Shown here: positions 23,306 to 35,740 of the stretch, one piece after another
Position numbering within the stretch: position 1 is the first letter of the stretch
Layout of the letters: every line of letters begins with the position of its first letter
NCBI GenBank assembly: GCA_039566865.1
Contig: CM076952.1
Coordinates: 17,628,501-17,692,500 of the forward strand
Source: Aurelia coerulea
Taxonomy: Eukaryota; Cnidaria; Scyphozoa; Semaeostomeae; Ulmaridae
Direction: 5' to 3'
Length of the DNA: 64,000 nt
The notes under the pieces: generated by a model
What the model saw: only the letters and a program-made list of their open reading frames with translations
Database searches by the model: none
What the model was told of the DNA's origin: nothing
Made by a program: the position numbers and the translations under genes

Positions 23306-25900
23306 ACATCCAATAAGGAGCCTTTCGAAGTGTTTTCGTATCATAGTTTTTATTCGGAAATGTTTTTAAGGGCTCCCATACCTCATTCGTTCTGTAAAGT
23401 TGCACAATAACAACCAATTCTGAAGCCAACATAATTCTTATAGTGGCACACGCAAGATGCTGCACTGGCCTTACAAAAATTTATCTCAATTTCTCACCAA
23501 GCTCATACAATCATTTCAATGATTTTACTTCTGTCCAATGTTTAGAGCCTTAACCGATTTTAGAAGGTCGCTTACTCGATACCGATACCTTCTCCAAACG
23601 TTAACCCTTTAGTACCACTTGAAAATCTTTGTTGCTTTCCGCTGTTTTCAATCCTTTCACGCTACATTCCCCTGTAAACGGTGTTGAAGAAAAGGCTTTT
23701 CTCTGTCTCCATCTTTCACATTCTAAAAATAGCCTTAAATAACGGACTCATCATATTCTCTGATCTTAGTGATAAGATTTCATCTCGTTTTACAGTCCGT
23801 ACTTGACTGCTTTCAGACTACTTTTAGATGTCGTAATTAGAACTGATCTGTAATTAGAGGCCTTCTTCGAGTTATTTTTAACGTAAGGACCCGTTGAAAA
23901 CAATAAGAACAACAATATATAAACAATAGTTCTCTAAATCTCTTTTGTTATGATCTCAAAATAAACTCATTCAGAGCTATTTTTAGTGCCCTCCAGCTGA
24001 AAAAAGAATGGCACGAAACTAGATAAAATCCCAGGCCTAATTAAGCCTTTAGAAGTCATTGTTTGTTTTCGTTTCTTGGTAGCGGCATGCTCGTGCCTTC
24101 AGACACGATTTTGTATCAGACACAATTCATTTTTTTTTTGTAAGAATACTTTAAATTTTGTCCAGCCTTGATATTCTTATGAAATTTTCGCTTTGAGCCT
24201 GAATATATTCTTAGAGTAATCTTAGTTATTTTTCGAAGCTTCCAAAGGAAATAGCCGCCTTCGAATAGAAACCAAGCTTTTTGCGAGTCTCTGTTATGAA
24301 CATCGCAAAACAGGCTACTGTTGAAAAATGAGACACAAATATGTTAGCTGAGGCTGAGCAATATTCTTATAATATTCTTAAAAATTGAATGATTATGAGC
24401 CTGAATATTCTTATAAACATTATTCTTACAAAAAGAAAAGAGTGTTTTTTACGAGAAGAGGTGGGTTTGTTCCAAGAGTGGTAGAGTAGCAACTCAAAAT
24501 CTACTGAGCTTTTTGCTAGAAATATTTTTCCTCTTTGAATAAAAGAAAGGCTGGCTATTTTTCTTTTAATGTCTTCATAAAAAACTGCCTTCTTACATAA
24601 AACATTTGTCTTAGATGTGTCTCCACTCGTTTTATAAAATAACCTCAAAGCCCAGAAAACTTTCTCCTGCCATGTTGTTTTGCTTTTCTGGTCCATTTAA
24701 TAAACATGAGGTGAAAGTTTGGTCTTTTAAAAACGAAATAACGTTTATTTCCAAGTCATTGAAGCGATGGTTCTTTTTATGTTTATTTTTTTACCAGGTG
24801 GGGTAATGTGGGCCTACTGAGAATTCTGCCATAATTCAAATTCAACGAAATCTTGACTTGCTTAAAAATTTCGCACTTATATTCATCCTGCCACCTTGTT
24901 TTGTGTCTAAAGTGCGAAAAAGGGTTTACTGTTACTACGGTTGCTGTGTTGTAACCAGTAAGTTGGAGTAAGCCATGGAGTAAACATACTACAAATACAA
25001 ACGTTCTTATCTTCATTGTTACTATCAAATTCAATCACTGTCACTGGCTTGCAAGTTGGAACGACGGTGGATCACCGCACAAGGACGGTAGTTTTATTTT
25101 TGTCGCGCGAACGGGATTGATTGCGATAGACGGCAAATATTGTGATTTTAAATAGTATGGACATATAATTCCATTAATGTTTTTGGTCATTTATCCTTTC
25201 ATATTCCGATATTGTACAAGTTTTGAAAATAGATCCACTTTTTCCGCTCGTCGGGAAAAGTGGGCCTATTTTATTTGCCAGAAAGACAAACATTGTTTAG
25301 AATATTTAACAGCCTTTATCAGAGCTAATACTTTATGGCAGGAAACAAGGAGCACTGAATGTCAATCAAGCGAAAATTTTAAATGTGTTTGTTGGCCTTT
25401 TTTCAGCTATCCAATTACAGATTTTGCTCATTTTGGACACACATTACCCCATCCCACCCTATGTTTCGTAATGTTTTTTTACATCATAGATGCTATATAT
25501 CATTTGATACAAGGTCAACTATGGCTACAGATAACTAAAGATGATTAAATACAAAATAAACAGTACAAAACAACTAAATACCTAAAGATTACTAGGTTTG
25601 GTTTGATTTCCGTTTTCTGAATTGAGGCGTTTGGAATATATATCATGAAGAAATTCAGAGTTCATCTTCGTTGGACATTAAGTATATCAGTTTCTGTTCA
25701 TCCGTTGGTATAGAATTGAAATTGGGGCAGAGAGTTTGCGTTTTATCTAGGAACACTGTCTGTTCAGAGATAACGTTTGGCACGAGAGAATAAAGTAAGT
25801 GGCAAGGTAGTGGTCGCCAAGGCGCAATTTTGAAAATATTCCTCTTTGTGATCTGTTGGCAATTAGGGAGAGATAATTTTCAAAATTGGGTTCATGGCAA
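23306..25900. other. No gene recognised
   Basis: AT-rich. ATATTCTTAT words recur at 24165-24430. TGGGGTAATGTG near 24800 and CACATTACCCCA near 25440 are inverted to each other and could bound a 0.65-kb element, but ends and target duplication are unclear. A 123-codon plus-strand frame at 25177-25548 has no motif. Confidence 0.4.
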
Positions 25901-25903
25901 TCC

Positions 25904-26100
25904 GGTGGACCATTATGGAAACAAGGTCGCATTGACCTTTTAATGCCCATGGGGTGTTTTTAAATTAGATTATAGAATTAGATATGTAGTTTTTGCCTGT
26001 AATTATTTTGAATTCATATATATTGTAATTAGATTTCTTTTGTTTCATAACTAGGTATATTTATTTTTGATGGCAAAATTATACATACATACACACATGG
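25904..26100 (+). mobile_element. LINE 3' end with ACAT-type tail
   Basis: GGACCATTATGGAAACAAGG and CGCATTGACCTTTTAATG match the 3' untranslated part of the LINE at 46780-47785, and both end in ACATAC-type repeats after TTTTGATGGC. Only the 3' end is present, as in a strongly 5'-truncated insertion. Confidence 0.75.
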
Positions 26101-26693
26101 CGTAATATGACTGGGTGCGATTTTGACGAAGATGAGTTGAAACCAATCCGATGCGAAAAGCAATCCGGTATCGTGTAGTACAGGCCTCAGAATTCACAAG
26201 GTTTCATTTTTTAACCAAAGAAAATAAAGGAACAAAACCTATGCCTCTTTCCCAGTTATCTTCAATTCCCAACACAAACGGTTGTCTTGGAAGTTCATGA
26301 TTTATTTTAACTAAGATTGAAATTGACATTCTCTGGATTCAGGAAAAAACGCGCGAGTCCTTACTACTTCGGGCATTCTTACGAACGAAAATTTTGTTAA
26401 GTTACGAATGAAGTGTACTGTACCAGGCCGTTTTCACTTAAAGGGACACGGAATTGAGAGGGGCCACTTTCAGGTCAAAGATGACTGAGGAAAAGGGTCC
26501 TTTTAGGGTACTTTTCAAAAAGTTGAAAGAGAGTGGTGCCCCTTATTCTCCCTTGGTCTCTTGGCCTATGAGTCAGATTCGAGTATCAATATTTGCCAGA
26601 TTTACTATCATGTTTCGTTTCTGTTTCTATTAGCAATGAATCACCCATCATTTTCAGTGGAAATGCTAAAATGGATGTACCTACCGGGTGTCC

Positions 26694-27286
26694 CAAAAAT
26701 GTATACAGCTTTGGTTGACTCCAGCGATGTTAATTTAGCTTTAATCAATGGCTAATCACTCTCAAAATGCTCCTCTGTAGTTAACTTGAACAAATATACC
26801 TTATTTTTTGGTATTGGTCCTTTGAGAGCAGAAATATCAATCTTGAAAGTTCAAATTTGTGCCCACTTGCAAACCAGAGCTTTGGTGTCTTGGCCTAAGC
26901 AAATTCCTGAAGCACATAGAAATTAAGAACTGAAATTAATGAAAAATTAAGAAACTTTCCAATGGGTGACTGGGGGGTGACTTCTGGAAAACAGAACAAC
27001 ACAAGATCTAATATTGTTCAAATTTTATCAAGGCTATCATTGATTCATACGCTGTGCCTTAAGAAATTGCTTAGGCCAATAGGCTAAAGCTCTGGTTTGC
27101 AGGTTGACATAAATTTGAGCTTTCAAGCTTGATATTACTGCTCTCAAAGCACCAATACCTACACACGAGGCATTCGTGTTCAAGTTAACTATCGAGGAAC
27201 ATTTTGAGAGCGATTAGACATTGATTAAAGCTAAATTCACATCGCTGGAGTCAACCAAATCTGTATACCTTTTTTGTGACACCCGG
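26694..27286. mobile_element. CCGGGTGTCCCAAAA element (mariner-like), copy 2
   Basis: Same family as 16938-17543: CCGGGTGTCCCAAAAATGTA at the left, an inverted diverged end at the right, TA on both sides (26692-26693, 27287-27288). 593 bp, non-coding, internally palindromic. Confidence 0.85.
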
Positions 27287-27801
27287 TATATAAAACTACA
27301 TTGCGCTAAAGTCCGTCCTATTCTGAAAAAATTGAAAAGTTTCTGCTGTGAACCTCAGGAAACTGTGTTCGAAAATGCTTGAAAGAGGACAAGAAATTTC
27401 CATTAAATCGTGTCAAACTTTTGCATCAAATAAACGGAGCAAATGCGAACTATGATGCAAAATATGGGCTCCTTTCATGTTAAATACACCCATGTCTCTG
27501 ATGCATTTTGGTGGTTCTAAAACTGAACGAAATTAGATCTTTTCTAGTTCGTCACAGAAACAAATTTCAACCAAAATTAGCCATAACTTGCATTCCAGGA
27601 AACTAGGATAGTTTCCTCAAGTACGTGGTATAAGCAAGCTTTCTGCTTCATAAGCACTCTTTTTCACATTTTATTTAACGTTGTTAAACAAGCAAGATAG
27701 CTAATTACATACATGTAAGCAAGTATTAGCTAATAAATACCAACAAACATAACTAAACGTTAAAATGGTGAAAACCAAGAAACTATAGATACATTAATCT
27801 A

Positions 27802-28668
27802 TCGGGTGCGCCAAAATAAACTATGCACGTTTGACAGGCCACAATAAATCGTACACTGGACCGATTTTGAAGATTCATGACTTAATCTTTAACAAAAAAG
27901 CCTGAATTAGATTCTAGAATTTTTTACATTTTTTTCTGTTTTAAGCTTTTAGAGGTTTAGAGCTAAACGAGAGTTTCTTAAAATGTGCGTTCTCGAAAAC
28001 ACTGCAAAGGATAAAAAAACGTTGATCAAATTTTCTGACGAATCAACATGAATCGTGGTGATTTGGGATCTAGAAATAGATTAATTAATCGATGCAATTA
28101 ATCGATACAATTAATCGATTTCTACAATGCCTGCCAAAAGTCCTTGAAACAGTTAGGCCACTTCTTCACAATCCGCAGTTCTAACCATAGCGATTAGGTT
28201 TAACACCCCTCAACCCCGAAACAATGTTGATTGGCAAGTTAATTGTCCCAGGGCCCAGCATTCCATCGGAGTCGCGAATCGTCCTGCCATCCCCATTTGA
28301 TCATCACAGAAGAACATTGTTCCGAGGGGGAGAGGGGGAAATCGCCAAAAAGGGCAGAAATAGCAAAGGTGCTCCAAGACTTTTGGCAGGCATTGTAGAT
28401 CCCAAATCACCACGAAGAATTGTTCTCTTAGTCCATTCATGTCGATTCTTTAGAAAACTTCATCGACGTTTTTTGATTGTTTTCAGTGTTTTCGAGAACG
28501 TAAATATTAAGAAAATCGCGTTTAGCTCTGAAAACGGAAAAAAGATAAATTTGCAAAAAATCCTAGAATCTAATTCGGACTTTTTGCTAAAGATTGAGTT
28601 CAAAATCGGTCTCGTGTACCATTTATTGTGGCCTGCCAAACGTGCATAGTTTATTTTGGCACACCCGG
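27802..28668. mobile_element. Mariner-like element with CGGGTGCGCCAAAATAAAC ends
   Basis: CGGGTGCGCCAAAATAAACT at 27803 is inverted as AGTTTATTTTGGCACACCCG at the right end, with TA on both sides (27800-27801, 28669-28670). Inner blocks near 28060 and 28395 are inverted and hold repeated AATTAATCGAT. A 141-codon frame at 28224-28649 has no visible catalytic motif. Confidence 0.8.
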
Positions 28669-28670
28669 TA

Positions 28671-29744
28671 GAGTTAGAGAATCTAAGTAATGTAGCCTAT
28701 CTTTTGAAATAAGGGGTACTGAATTTAAAATGCAAGAAATGGAAGTTTCTTTATTTTCCTGTGAATATTTTTAAACTGTTTACCATTCTGATTTTATGTG
28801 CAATTAATACTGTGGGCAGGCTAAAAAAAGGGTAAAGAAACGAACATGAAATTGGCTAAAGCGGCTAGAAAAACAAATGTCCACAGGCTAATGTGGAATG
28901 CTGTCCATATTTGGTTGCAACCATGGGTTATTGTTTCTTCTCTTATCAATTCTTCAAGTTTCACTTATAGTTATAACACTTAGTTCCAGAAGACAACGAT
29001 AATTGTAATCAAAGGTCGTTTTGCTTGATTTTTTACTGCACATGAATTTGCAATTATTTGGTTGCAAGCTGTTAGCTATCTTAGATTGTAGCTTAATTCA
29101 ACTTGCAGTTTATATCTTGTTTGTGTATTTCTAGTGTATGGCCACGTTTTAGATATGTACTTCAGCACACCCCGTGGAATCGTACGTGTATTTGTTGTTC
29201 ACAATATTTAATAAGCATGAACAAAGTTGCTTGGTGAAGTCTTGGACTAGGTTGTTTTATAGGTTGTTCTTGTTTTCTTTGTGAATTCCAGCTTGATATT
29301 TCTTTCATAAACACTCACAAACATTCATAAACATGATATTCTTCCTTCTTATGATAAAGGAAGGCAAAAGTGAAAATCAAGATTATGAGTGAAATTTTGA
29401 ACTGAATTGAAAACTGGATGAAATTTGATCGTGAATTCTAGTCCCTTTTGAAGCATTTGCACAAAAAATTTCCAAGTAAAATGATTTACATCTGTGGAAG
29501 GACATGACTGATTTTATTGAAGTAAATGCTCACATCTAAATTAGCCTTTTCTCTTTAAACAATCTATGATTAATTCAAAACTGGCACAAAGTTCTTTCAT
29601 GTATATTTCAACAAACATTGATACTTCTTCCTGGTCAAAAGAAGGGGAGAATGAGAAAAGGGCGATAATGAACGTCAAACATCTTCGTATCATTTTCTTT
29701 GTCTGTTTGTTCATCTTATTTTAATTCGATATAATACACCTAAT
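28671..29744. other. No gene recognised
   Basis: AT-rich, no supported coding or repeat structure. Confidence 0.4.
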
Positions 29745-29754
29745 TGACATACAT

Positions 29755-30285
29755 ATACAGATATATACAGTCATATATAAGTCACATATATATTTCATAT
29801 ATAAGTCAACTAATCTAAATCGAATATCGAGCATATAAATGAATAAATGAATATTAAATAAATAAATAAAAAATAAATAAATAGATATAAATTTTCAAAG
29901 GTAAATGGACGATAATAATACAAGAATAAATTTACCGACTGTTATATTGACATGCATTACATTTACAAGTTGGTCCACCCCATTGTTTAATCATTTTTTT
30001 GAAACTATTTAGGTTTTCAACTGATTTTAATCCATTTGGTAGACAATTCCAGGTTTGTGGCCCCATGGCTTTAAGGCTTTTGGAGCCAAAGGTTACTTGA
30101 TTTAGCCGAAAATGATTTAGATTGTTTGGATTTCGTGATGAATAATTTGAGGTCCTGAAACTAAAGATGTTATTCATAAGTGATGAATTCAGATTTTTCA
30201 TCGTCTTGAAAATTTCGATACAAAGTGTCCTCTGACGAGCAACTTGCATTGTGCATTTTTTTTTATTTGAGAAGTAGATCACTGT
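29755..30285 (-). pseudogene. LINE 3' end (C-terminal ORF2 piece)
   Basis: The minus-strand peptide at 30282-29932 contains GPQTWNCLPNGLKSVENLNS, the GxxxWNxLP motif near the C-terminus of CR1/L2-like LINE polyproteins, and ends with a Cys-rich CKCNACQ. It is followed, on the same strand, by an AT-rich 3' region with (TTTA)n near 29850-29890. 5'-truncated; no polymerase motifs remain. Confidence 0.7.
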
Positions 30286-30499
30286 ACGAACTACGTGCTT
30301 CTTTCCTTCTTTCCTTCTTCGTAGTTCTCAACTTACAAGTTGCTGCTATCTCTTTAAAAATTGGTTCAGAAATTTACTGAGTTGTGAGCAAAGGAAAACT
30401 TGCAGGGTCTCAAATGAAGTATATGAAGTACCACCATTTTGTATGAAGTATATGTTGCACAACGAGGAGCAAAGGTTATCCTCAGAAAAAGGTTGCAAA

Positions 30500-31565
30500 A
30501 ATCGTTTCTTTTCAATAAAGTATCTTAAATTGACGAATTTAAAGGGTTGTTGACATTTACTAATATTTTTTTGCCCCTTGATAATAACTAGACAATAACT
30601 TGATAAACATTGTGGACCGGATGGATATTAGCGAAGGTTATCGCTCCTGGAAAGGTTGAAACAATATGTCTCTCTTTGATGAAGTATCTTAAATTGACGA
30701 ATTTAAAGGGTTGTTGACATTTACTAATATTGTTTTGCCTCTTGATAATAACTAGCAAAGCATTGTGGACTGGATGGATATTAGCAAAGGTTATCCCAGG
30801 AAAAGGTTAAAACAATATGTCTCTCTTTAATGAAGTATCTTGAATTGATGGATTTAAAGGGTTGTTGACATTTACTAATATTTTTTGCCCCTTGATAATA
30901 ACTAGCAAAACATTGTGGACTGGATGGATATTAGCAAAGTTTATCGCTCCAGGAAAAGGTTGAAACAATATGTCTCTCTTTGATGCAGTATCTTAAATTG
31001 ACGAATTTAAAGGGTTGTTGACATTTACTAATATTTTTTTGCCCCTTGATAATAACTAGCAAAACATTGTGGACTGGATGGATATTAGCAAAGGTTATCC
31101 CTCCAGGAAAGGTTGAAACAATATGTCTCTCTTTGATGAAGTATCTTAAATTGATGAATTTAAAGGGTTGTTGACATTTACTAATGTTTTTTTGCCCCTT
31201 GATAATAACTAGCAAAACATTGTGGACTGGATGGATATTAGCAAAGGTTATCCCTCCAGGAAAGGTTGAAACAATATGTCTCTCTTTAATGAAGTATCTT
31301 GAATTGACGAATTTAAAGGGTTGTTGACATTTACTAATATTTTTTTGCCCCTTGATAATAACTAGCAAAGCATTGTGGACTGGATGGATATTAGCAAAGG
31401 TTATTCCGGGAAAAGGTTAAAACAATATTTCTCTCTTTAATGAAGTATCTTAAATTGATGAATTTAAAGTGTTGTTGACACTTACTATTGTTTTTTTGCC
31501 TCTTGATAAATAATTTAGCTAAACATTGTGGACTGTGCACTTGCCAATGTTTTACCTCTTGGTAA
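30500..31565. repeat. About 155-bp tandem array, roughly seven copies
   Basis: Units share GAAACAATATGTCTCTCTTT, AAAGGGTTGTTGACATTTAC and GCAAAGGTTATCCCTCCAGG. The first and last units are the most diverged. Minus-strand open frames across several units (31368-30931) follow repeat periodicity and carry no known motif. Confidence 0.9.
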
Positions 31566-31644
31566 AGACTAGCCAAACATCATTGGAGTATAATTATGAT
31601 TATATCACCGCCCTCAAATCACGTAAGGGTTCACACGATGCTGG

Positions 31645-32003
31645 TATCATTGATGTATGACACTTTTTTCCACTATTTTTCGCCTTCTCCTTGTGAAACT
31701 ACGTATCTAAATAAGCAATTTGAGCGAAGTGACGTCATATCGTGCAAACGAAAACGAGGCTGTGCGATTGTTTTTCCCCTATTTATCGTAGCAAGCCTCT
31801 TTATCCGGTTCTTGTGCCATTTTCAATGCATGAGTACACGATAAAGAGGCTAGCAGCAATTAAGAGGCAAAAAACAATCGCACAGCCTCGTTTTCGTTTG
31901 CGTGATATGACGTCACTTCACTCAAATTGCTTATTTGAATACGTAATTTCACAAGGAGAAGGTGAAAAAAGTGGAAAAAGTATCATACATCATTCATAGC
32001 AGT
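31645..32003. mobile_element. Foldback element
   Basis: Long inverted halves: TATCATTGATGTATGACAC near 31646 is answered by GTATCATACATCATTCAT near 31985, and CGCACAGCCTCGTTTTCGTT by AACGAAAACGAGGCTGTGCG. TGACGTCA occurs in both halves. The hairpin would be about 150 bp per arm. No gene. Confidence 0.8.
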
Positions 32004-32462
32004 ATTATCTTGTATTTTATCATCAATCATACCAACCCCGGACTTGTCCTTTAACACCACGCCCTAATTTAGCATACTGAAAGACTTTTCTCCATGAATT
32101 TTTCACAGCATGAAGTCTCTGATGACGACCTCAAAAGATGGAAAGCAAAAATTGATACCCAATTTGTATAGATCTCACTGCACTTGTCATAATCAGTTTA
32201 TCATTAATTTAAATAAACGCACCATGGTGTAGATTTCGCTTTATATCTAGTCGTTTTGATATTTTCAAAGAATATCTGAGAAATCATCAAACATTTTCAG
32301 CTAGGTTCTGAACTTTATGAAGCTTTATAAAATTTATAAAGGTCTGATATGTAGCACCATTTTTGGTTCTTCTTAGAGGCATCAGTTAATATATTACTTA
32401 TAATAAATTCCTCACCATTCGAGGAAGATTCTTCAGAGATAACAGAAAGACCGTGAAGCCTG

Positions 32463-32575
32463 TTTGTTATGATATGATTTGTTATGATATGATTATGATA
32501 TGATGATTATGCTTATGATCATGATTATGATTATGATATGATGATTATGATATGATGATTACGATACTGATATTA
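32463..32575. repeat. GATTATGATAT microsatellite
   Basis: Low-complexity tract of TGATTATGATATGAT words. Confidence 0.9.
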
Positions 32576-32619
32576 TGAGTCTCGCGCCCACTTACCTCTC
32601 AACTCTATTCGCAAGAAAA

Positions 32620-32965
32620 TCGACTCGGGAGATCGGGAGATTGTAAATTTGAGAAATTGTGAGACTGACTTGCTTGCTCCACGAGCAATGGCCAAAAAGC
32701 ATTAACGTTCCATGGATCAAAGGTTTGGAATGAATCAGAACATGAGGTTAAGCTAGCCCCCTCTCTCTCTACCTTCAAATGTAGGCTAAGTAGAAAATAG
32801 CTTTCCATTTTTACATTTATTCTAATTTATCATTGTGAATATTCCTTTTTATTATAGTAACATTGTAGTTAGGTTTTGCCAGGGCCCCCTGAAAAGCAGT
32901 CAGTCTTGGTTGATGGGGCCACCATGTATAAAGAATTTGAAATAAAAAAACATAAAATGAAAATC
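32620..32965 (+). pseudogene. LINE 3' end
   Basis: In the plus strand a frame ending at 32800 includes GQKALTFHGSKVWNESEHEV and KLAPSLSTFK, close to the C-terminus of the LINE at 48105-49560 (GQKAFSYRGAKLWN, LAPSLKTFKKQL). A 3' part with GCCCCCTGAAAAGCAGTC follows and ends in an A-rich tail. 5'-truncated. Confidence 0.7.
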
Positions 32966-33549
32966 CACCCCTCAAGACATTTCTATAATTAATGGGGTGT
33001 GCAAAAGATTGTGATGTATAAACCTATGTAGATCTGATTTTTAGAAGATTACATTCTTTGAAAAGCTAGCCTGTGTAATTTACCATGGAACACAGGCTAT
33101 GAAAAGCTTGTTCACTATATCGTTAGTTTTCAATATTCAATCAAATGTCGAACACTTTTTGTTGGCACTCCCTGGGTGCCCTCGTTTATGATTCTTGGCA
33201 AATTTGAGCTTTAATGGTAAATACCTCAGGATTTACGGCATCATTTTTGGACAAATAGGGTATCAATATTCTAGTTAACTATCAAAGATTATGATTTATT
33301 ATCTTTCATACTGATATAAGGAATACAATCATCGCTAAACTCAATCAAAGTCGATCGACTTGCATTTGTTGGGGATACGAACAGGCTAAGTTGTGAGCCT
33401 CAAGGAATCCCCCAAAAATGGCTCCAGATCGCATGAGCATAATAGATGATAATAATTTAGTTATTTAAGGTTGGCATGATAAAGATAGCTAAAAAACTAA
33501 TTAAGGCTAAGCATTTAACAAAAGTGAAAACTGAATAATCCTATTTACA
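32966..33549. other. No gene recognised
   Basis: Near 33125-33180 CAATCAAATGTCGAACACTT followed by GGCACTCCCTG resembles one end of the element at 11788-12539. Nothing else was supported. Confidence 0.4.
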
Positions 33550-33790
33550 TGTTTTTATAAAAATCCTAAATTATTTACATAGATCTTGCACAATCTACAG
33601 TTGCAATCGCTGAAATGATGTTTTTTTATTTTCCTCTTAAATTCTGTTAAGGTATGAGACTCTTTTATTTCTAGTGGCAACGATTGCCAGAGTTTGTGTC
33701 CAGTGTACCTGATTGTCTCTATATATACCATACGCATTTGTGCATGGAATTGGTACTGACAGGTGGTCATTACATCTCAGGCTATATAAG
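33550..33790 (-). pseudogene. LINE 3' end (C-terminal ORF2 piece)
   Basis: The minus-strand peptide has YTGHKLWQSLPLEIKESHTL and FKRKIKKHHF followed by a Cys pattern, the usual C-terminal GxxLWxxLP...FKrxLK region of CR1/L2-like LINEs. No reverse transcriptase core is present. Confidence 0.65.
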
Positions 33791-33983
33791 ATCTTCTGCT
33801 CGACGAAGATTTCACCCATGAATTTAGGATTAAGATCATGACTTAGGATTAAGATCATAACAGCAGTAACGAGCTACTTCAATGACGTAATCTGCAAATC
33901 AGCTTGATCGGTGAGAACACAAGAAGAAACAATAGGCTCCATGCGCATGACATCGGGAGCCCTAACGTTGATTCGCTCACAAC

Positions 33984-34230
33984 GTAGACTTGCTCCAAGT
34001 CTATTCAGCGGACCATCAATAGTAGATCAATAGTAAAATAGTATAATTCCTTCTGCGGGAGCGTAAGCTACTAAGGTGATGCTGGGAAGGAGAAGTGAGA
34101 ACGAAACTTTCGTTCTCATTTCTCCTTCGCAGCGGCACCTTAGTAGTTTACGCCCCCGCAGTAGAAATTATATTATTTTATTATTGATTTACTATTGAGG
34201 GTCCGCTGAATAGACTTGGAGCAAGTCTAC
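33984..34230. mobile_element. Foldback element with 7-8 bp target duplication
   Basis: Nearly perfect hairpin: GTAGACTTGCTCCAAGTCTA at the left and its complement at the right, with matching inner blocks up to a centre near 34110. TCACAAC is repeated directly at 33977-33983 and 34231-34237. No coding capacity. A related terminal palindrome stands alone near 20018. Confidence 0.9.
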
Positions 34231-34237
34231 TCACAAC

Positions 34238-34625
34238 GAGAAGCTGAAACACAATCTGTCAAAACAATAGGGTCAGTACTTCGTCTCGTCAACAAGCATT
34301 AGAGAGTTTATGATTCATGACGCGCCTGACCACGACGCGCCTTGGAGCCGTGGTAACTAGTACGTAGTGCGTAACGTTTCAGCTTTGATTATGATGATCA
34401 AAGGGAAAGCATCCGCGAATAAAGACAATGGAATAATTTTGCATGAGTAATTTGGAGTTATCACAAATTTCACCAGACATCTATTTCAAGACAGACTTTA
34501 AAGGCTCTTGGGTAACCGGCATGCATTTGTTTTGTTTTTCATGGATATCATTCAATTCAAGTAGAAATATGGCCGCATCTGATTTTGCTGATCGAGTGAT
34601 ATCACAAAATTTATTTCATGCAACT
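34238..34625. other. No gene recognised
   Basis: No supported feature; short open frames only. Confidence 0.4.
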
Positions 34626-34627
34626 TG

Positions 34628-35312
34628 AAATTATGCCATCATTGCAAATAGGGCTGCAATTAAAGGCAGTCTGTCACACATCTGATTGGCTGCAATAAAT
34701 TCAGAGCTCAACTCAAGGGATGTCTTTGTGAATCTGTGCACTTGAAATAAAGGAGGGCTGAAATTATGCCATCATTGCAAATAGGGCTGCAGTTAAAGGC
34801 AGTCTGTCACACATCTGCTTGGCTGCAATAAAGTCAGAGCTCAACACAAGGGATGCCTTTGTGAATCTGTGCACCTGAAATAAAGGAGGGCAGAAATTAT
34901 GCCATCATTGCAAATAGGGCTGCAATTAAAGGCAGTCTGTCACACATCTGATTGGCTGCAATAAAGTTAGAGCTCAACACAAGGGATGTCTTTGTGAATC
35001 TGTGCACTTGAAATAAAGGAGGGCAGAAATTATGCCATCATTGCATATAGGGCTGCAATTAAAGGCAGTCTGTCACACATCTGATTGGCTGCAATAAAGT
35101 CAGTGCTCAACACAAGGGATGTATTTGTGTATTTGTGAATCTGTGCACTTGAAATAAAGGAGGGCTGAAATTATGCCATCGTTGCAAATAGGGCTGCAAT
35201 TAAAGGCAGTCTGTCACACATCTGATTGGCTGCAATAAAGTCAGTGATCAACACAAGGGGTGTCTTTGTGAATCTGTGCACCTGAAATAAAGGAGGGCAG
35301 AAATTATGCCAT
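34628..35312. repeat. About 135-bp tandem array, five copies
   Basis: Units begin near 34630, 34764, 34897, 35030 and 35170 and share ATTATGCCATCATTGCAAAT, GGCAGTCTGTCACACATCTG and GAAATAAAGGAGGGC. One more unit lies inverted at 37690-37820, beyond the left composite element, and a short diverged piece lies near 42365-42400 beyond the right one. Confidence 0.9.
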
Positions 35313-35530
35313 CATTTCATTTCATTTCATTTTAATTTCTTTAAGCACGGTAACCCCGTCAATCATTAGATTGCTTTTCAGGGGGCCGTGCATAAAACGT
35401 TACAAATTAAGTTAAAAATAAATACAAAGTAAAACCCTAATCTAATTACAATGATGAACAAATGAATAAATAAATAAATAAACTATTTCTTTAAAAGCTT
35501 CTTTAAATGCTTTCAATGAGGATGCCTGCT
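35313..35530 (-). mobile_element. LINE 3' end fragment
   Basis: On the minus strand this ends in (GAAAT)n-type tail (35313-35335) after GACGGGGTTACCGTG, with CCCCCTGAAAAGCAATCTA as in the LINE 3' end at 32880. It is cut at 35530 by the inverted composite element. Confidence 0.6.
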
Positions 35531-35740
35531 TGAAAATTGCCGTGCTCCAGGGCTCCATTGCATACTTTTCAGGGCTCCAGGGCTCCACTTCGTAAAATTA
35601 GTGAAAAAATGATTTTGTCAGTTTTAGCAAGCCGCGTAGTTCCAGACTGCACTCGTTGTTTCTTGAGAAAGTGCAGTTTGTGGTTTAAACTGGATATGCG
35701 CAACTAAAGCTGATAACAAGCACGAGTCCCCTAGAAAATA

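Noticed and set aside
24797..25460. Possible inverted-repeat element with TGGGGTAATGTG ends
   Set aside because: Only 12 bp match, the ends do not line up further, and no target duplication was found.
25177..25548. 123-codon plus-strand frame
   Set aside because: No recognisable domain, no supporting splice sites, and it overlaps a possible element end.
28224..28649. Possible transposase inside the element at 27802-28668
   Set aside because: No DDE/D motifs or helix-turn-helix visible; the interval is largely part of an inverted repeat.
30931..31368. 145-codon repetitive protein frame on the minus strand
   Set aside because: It spans about three units of a tandem array and has no motif; first and last units do not keep the frame.
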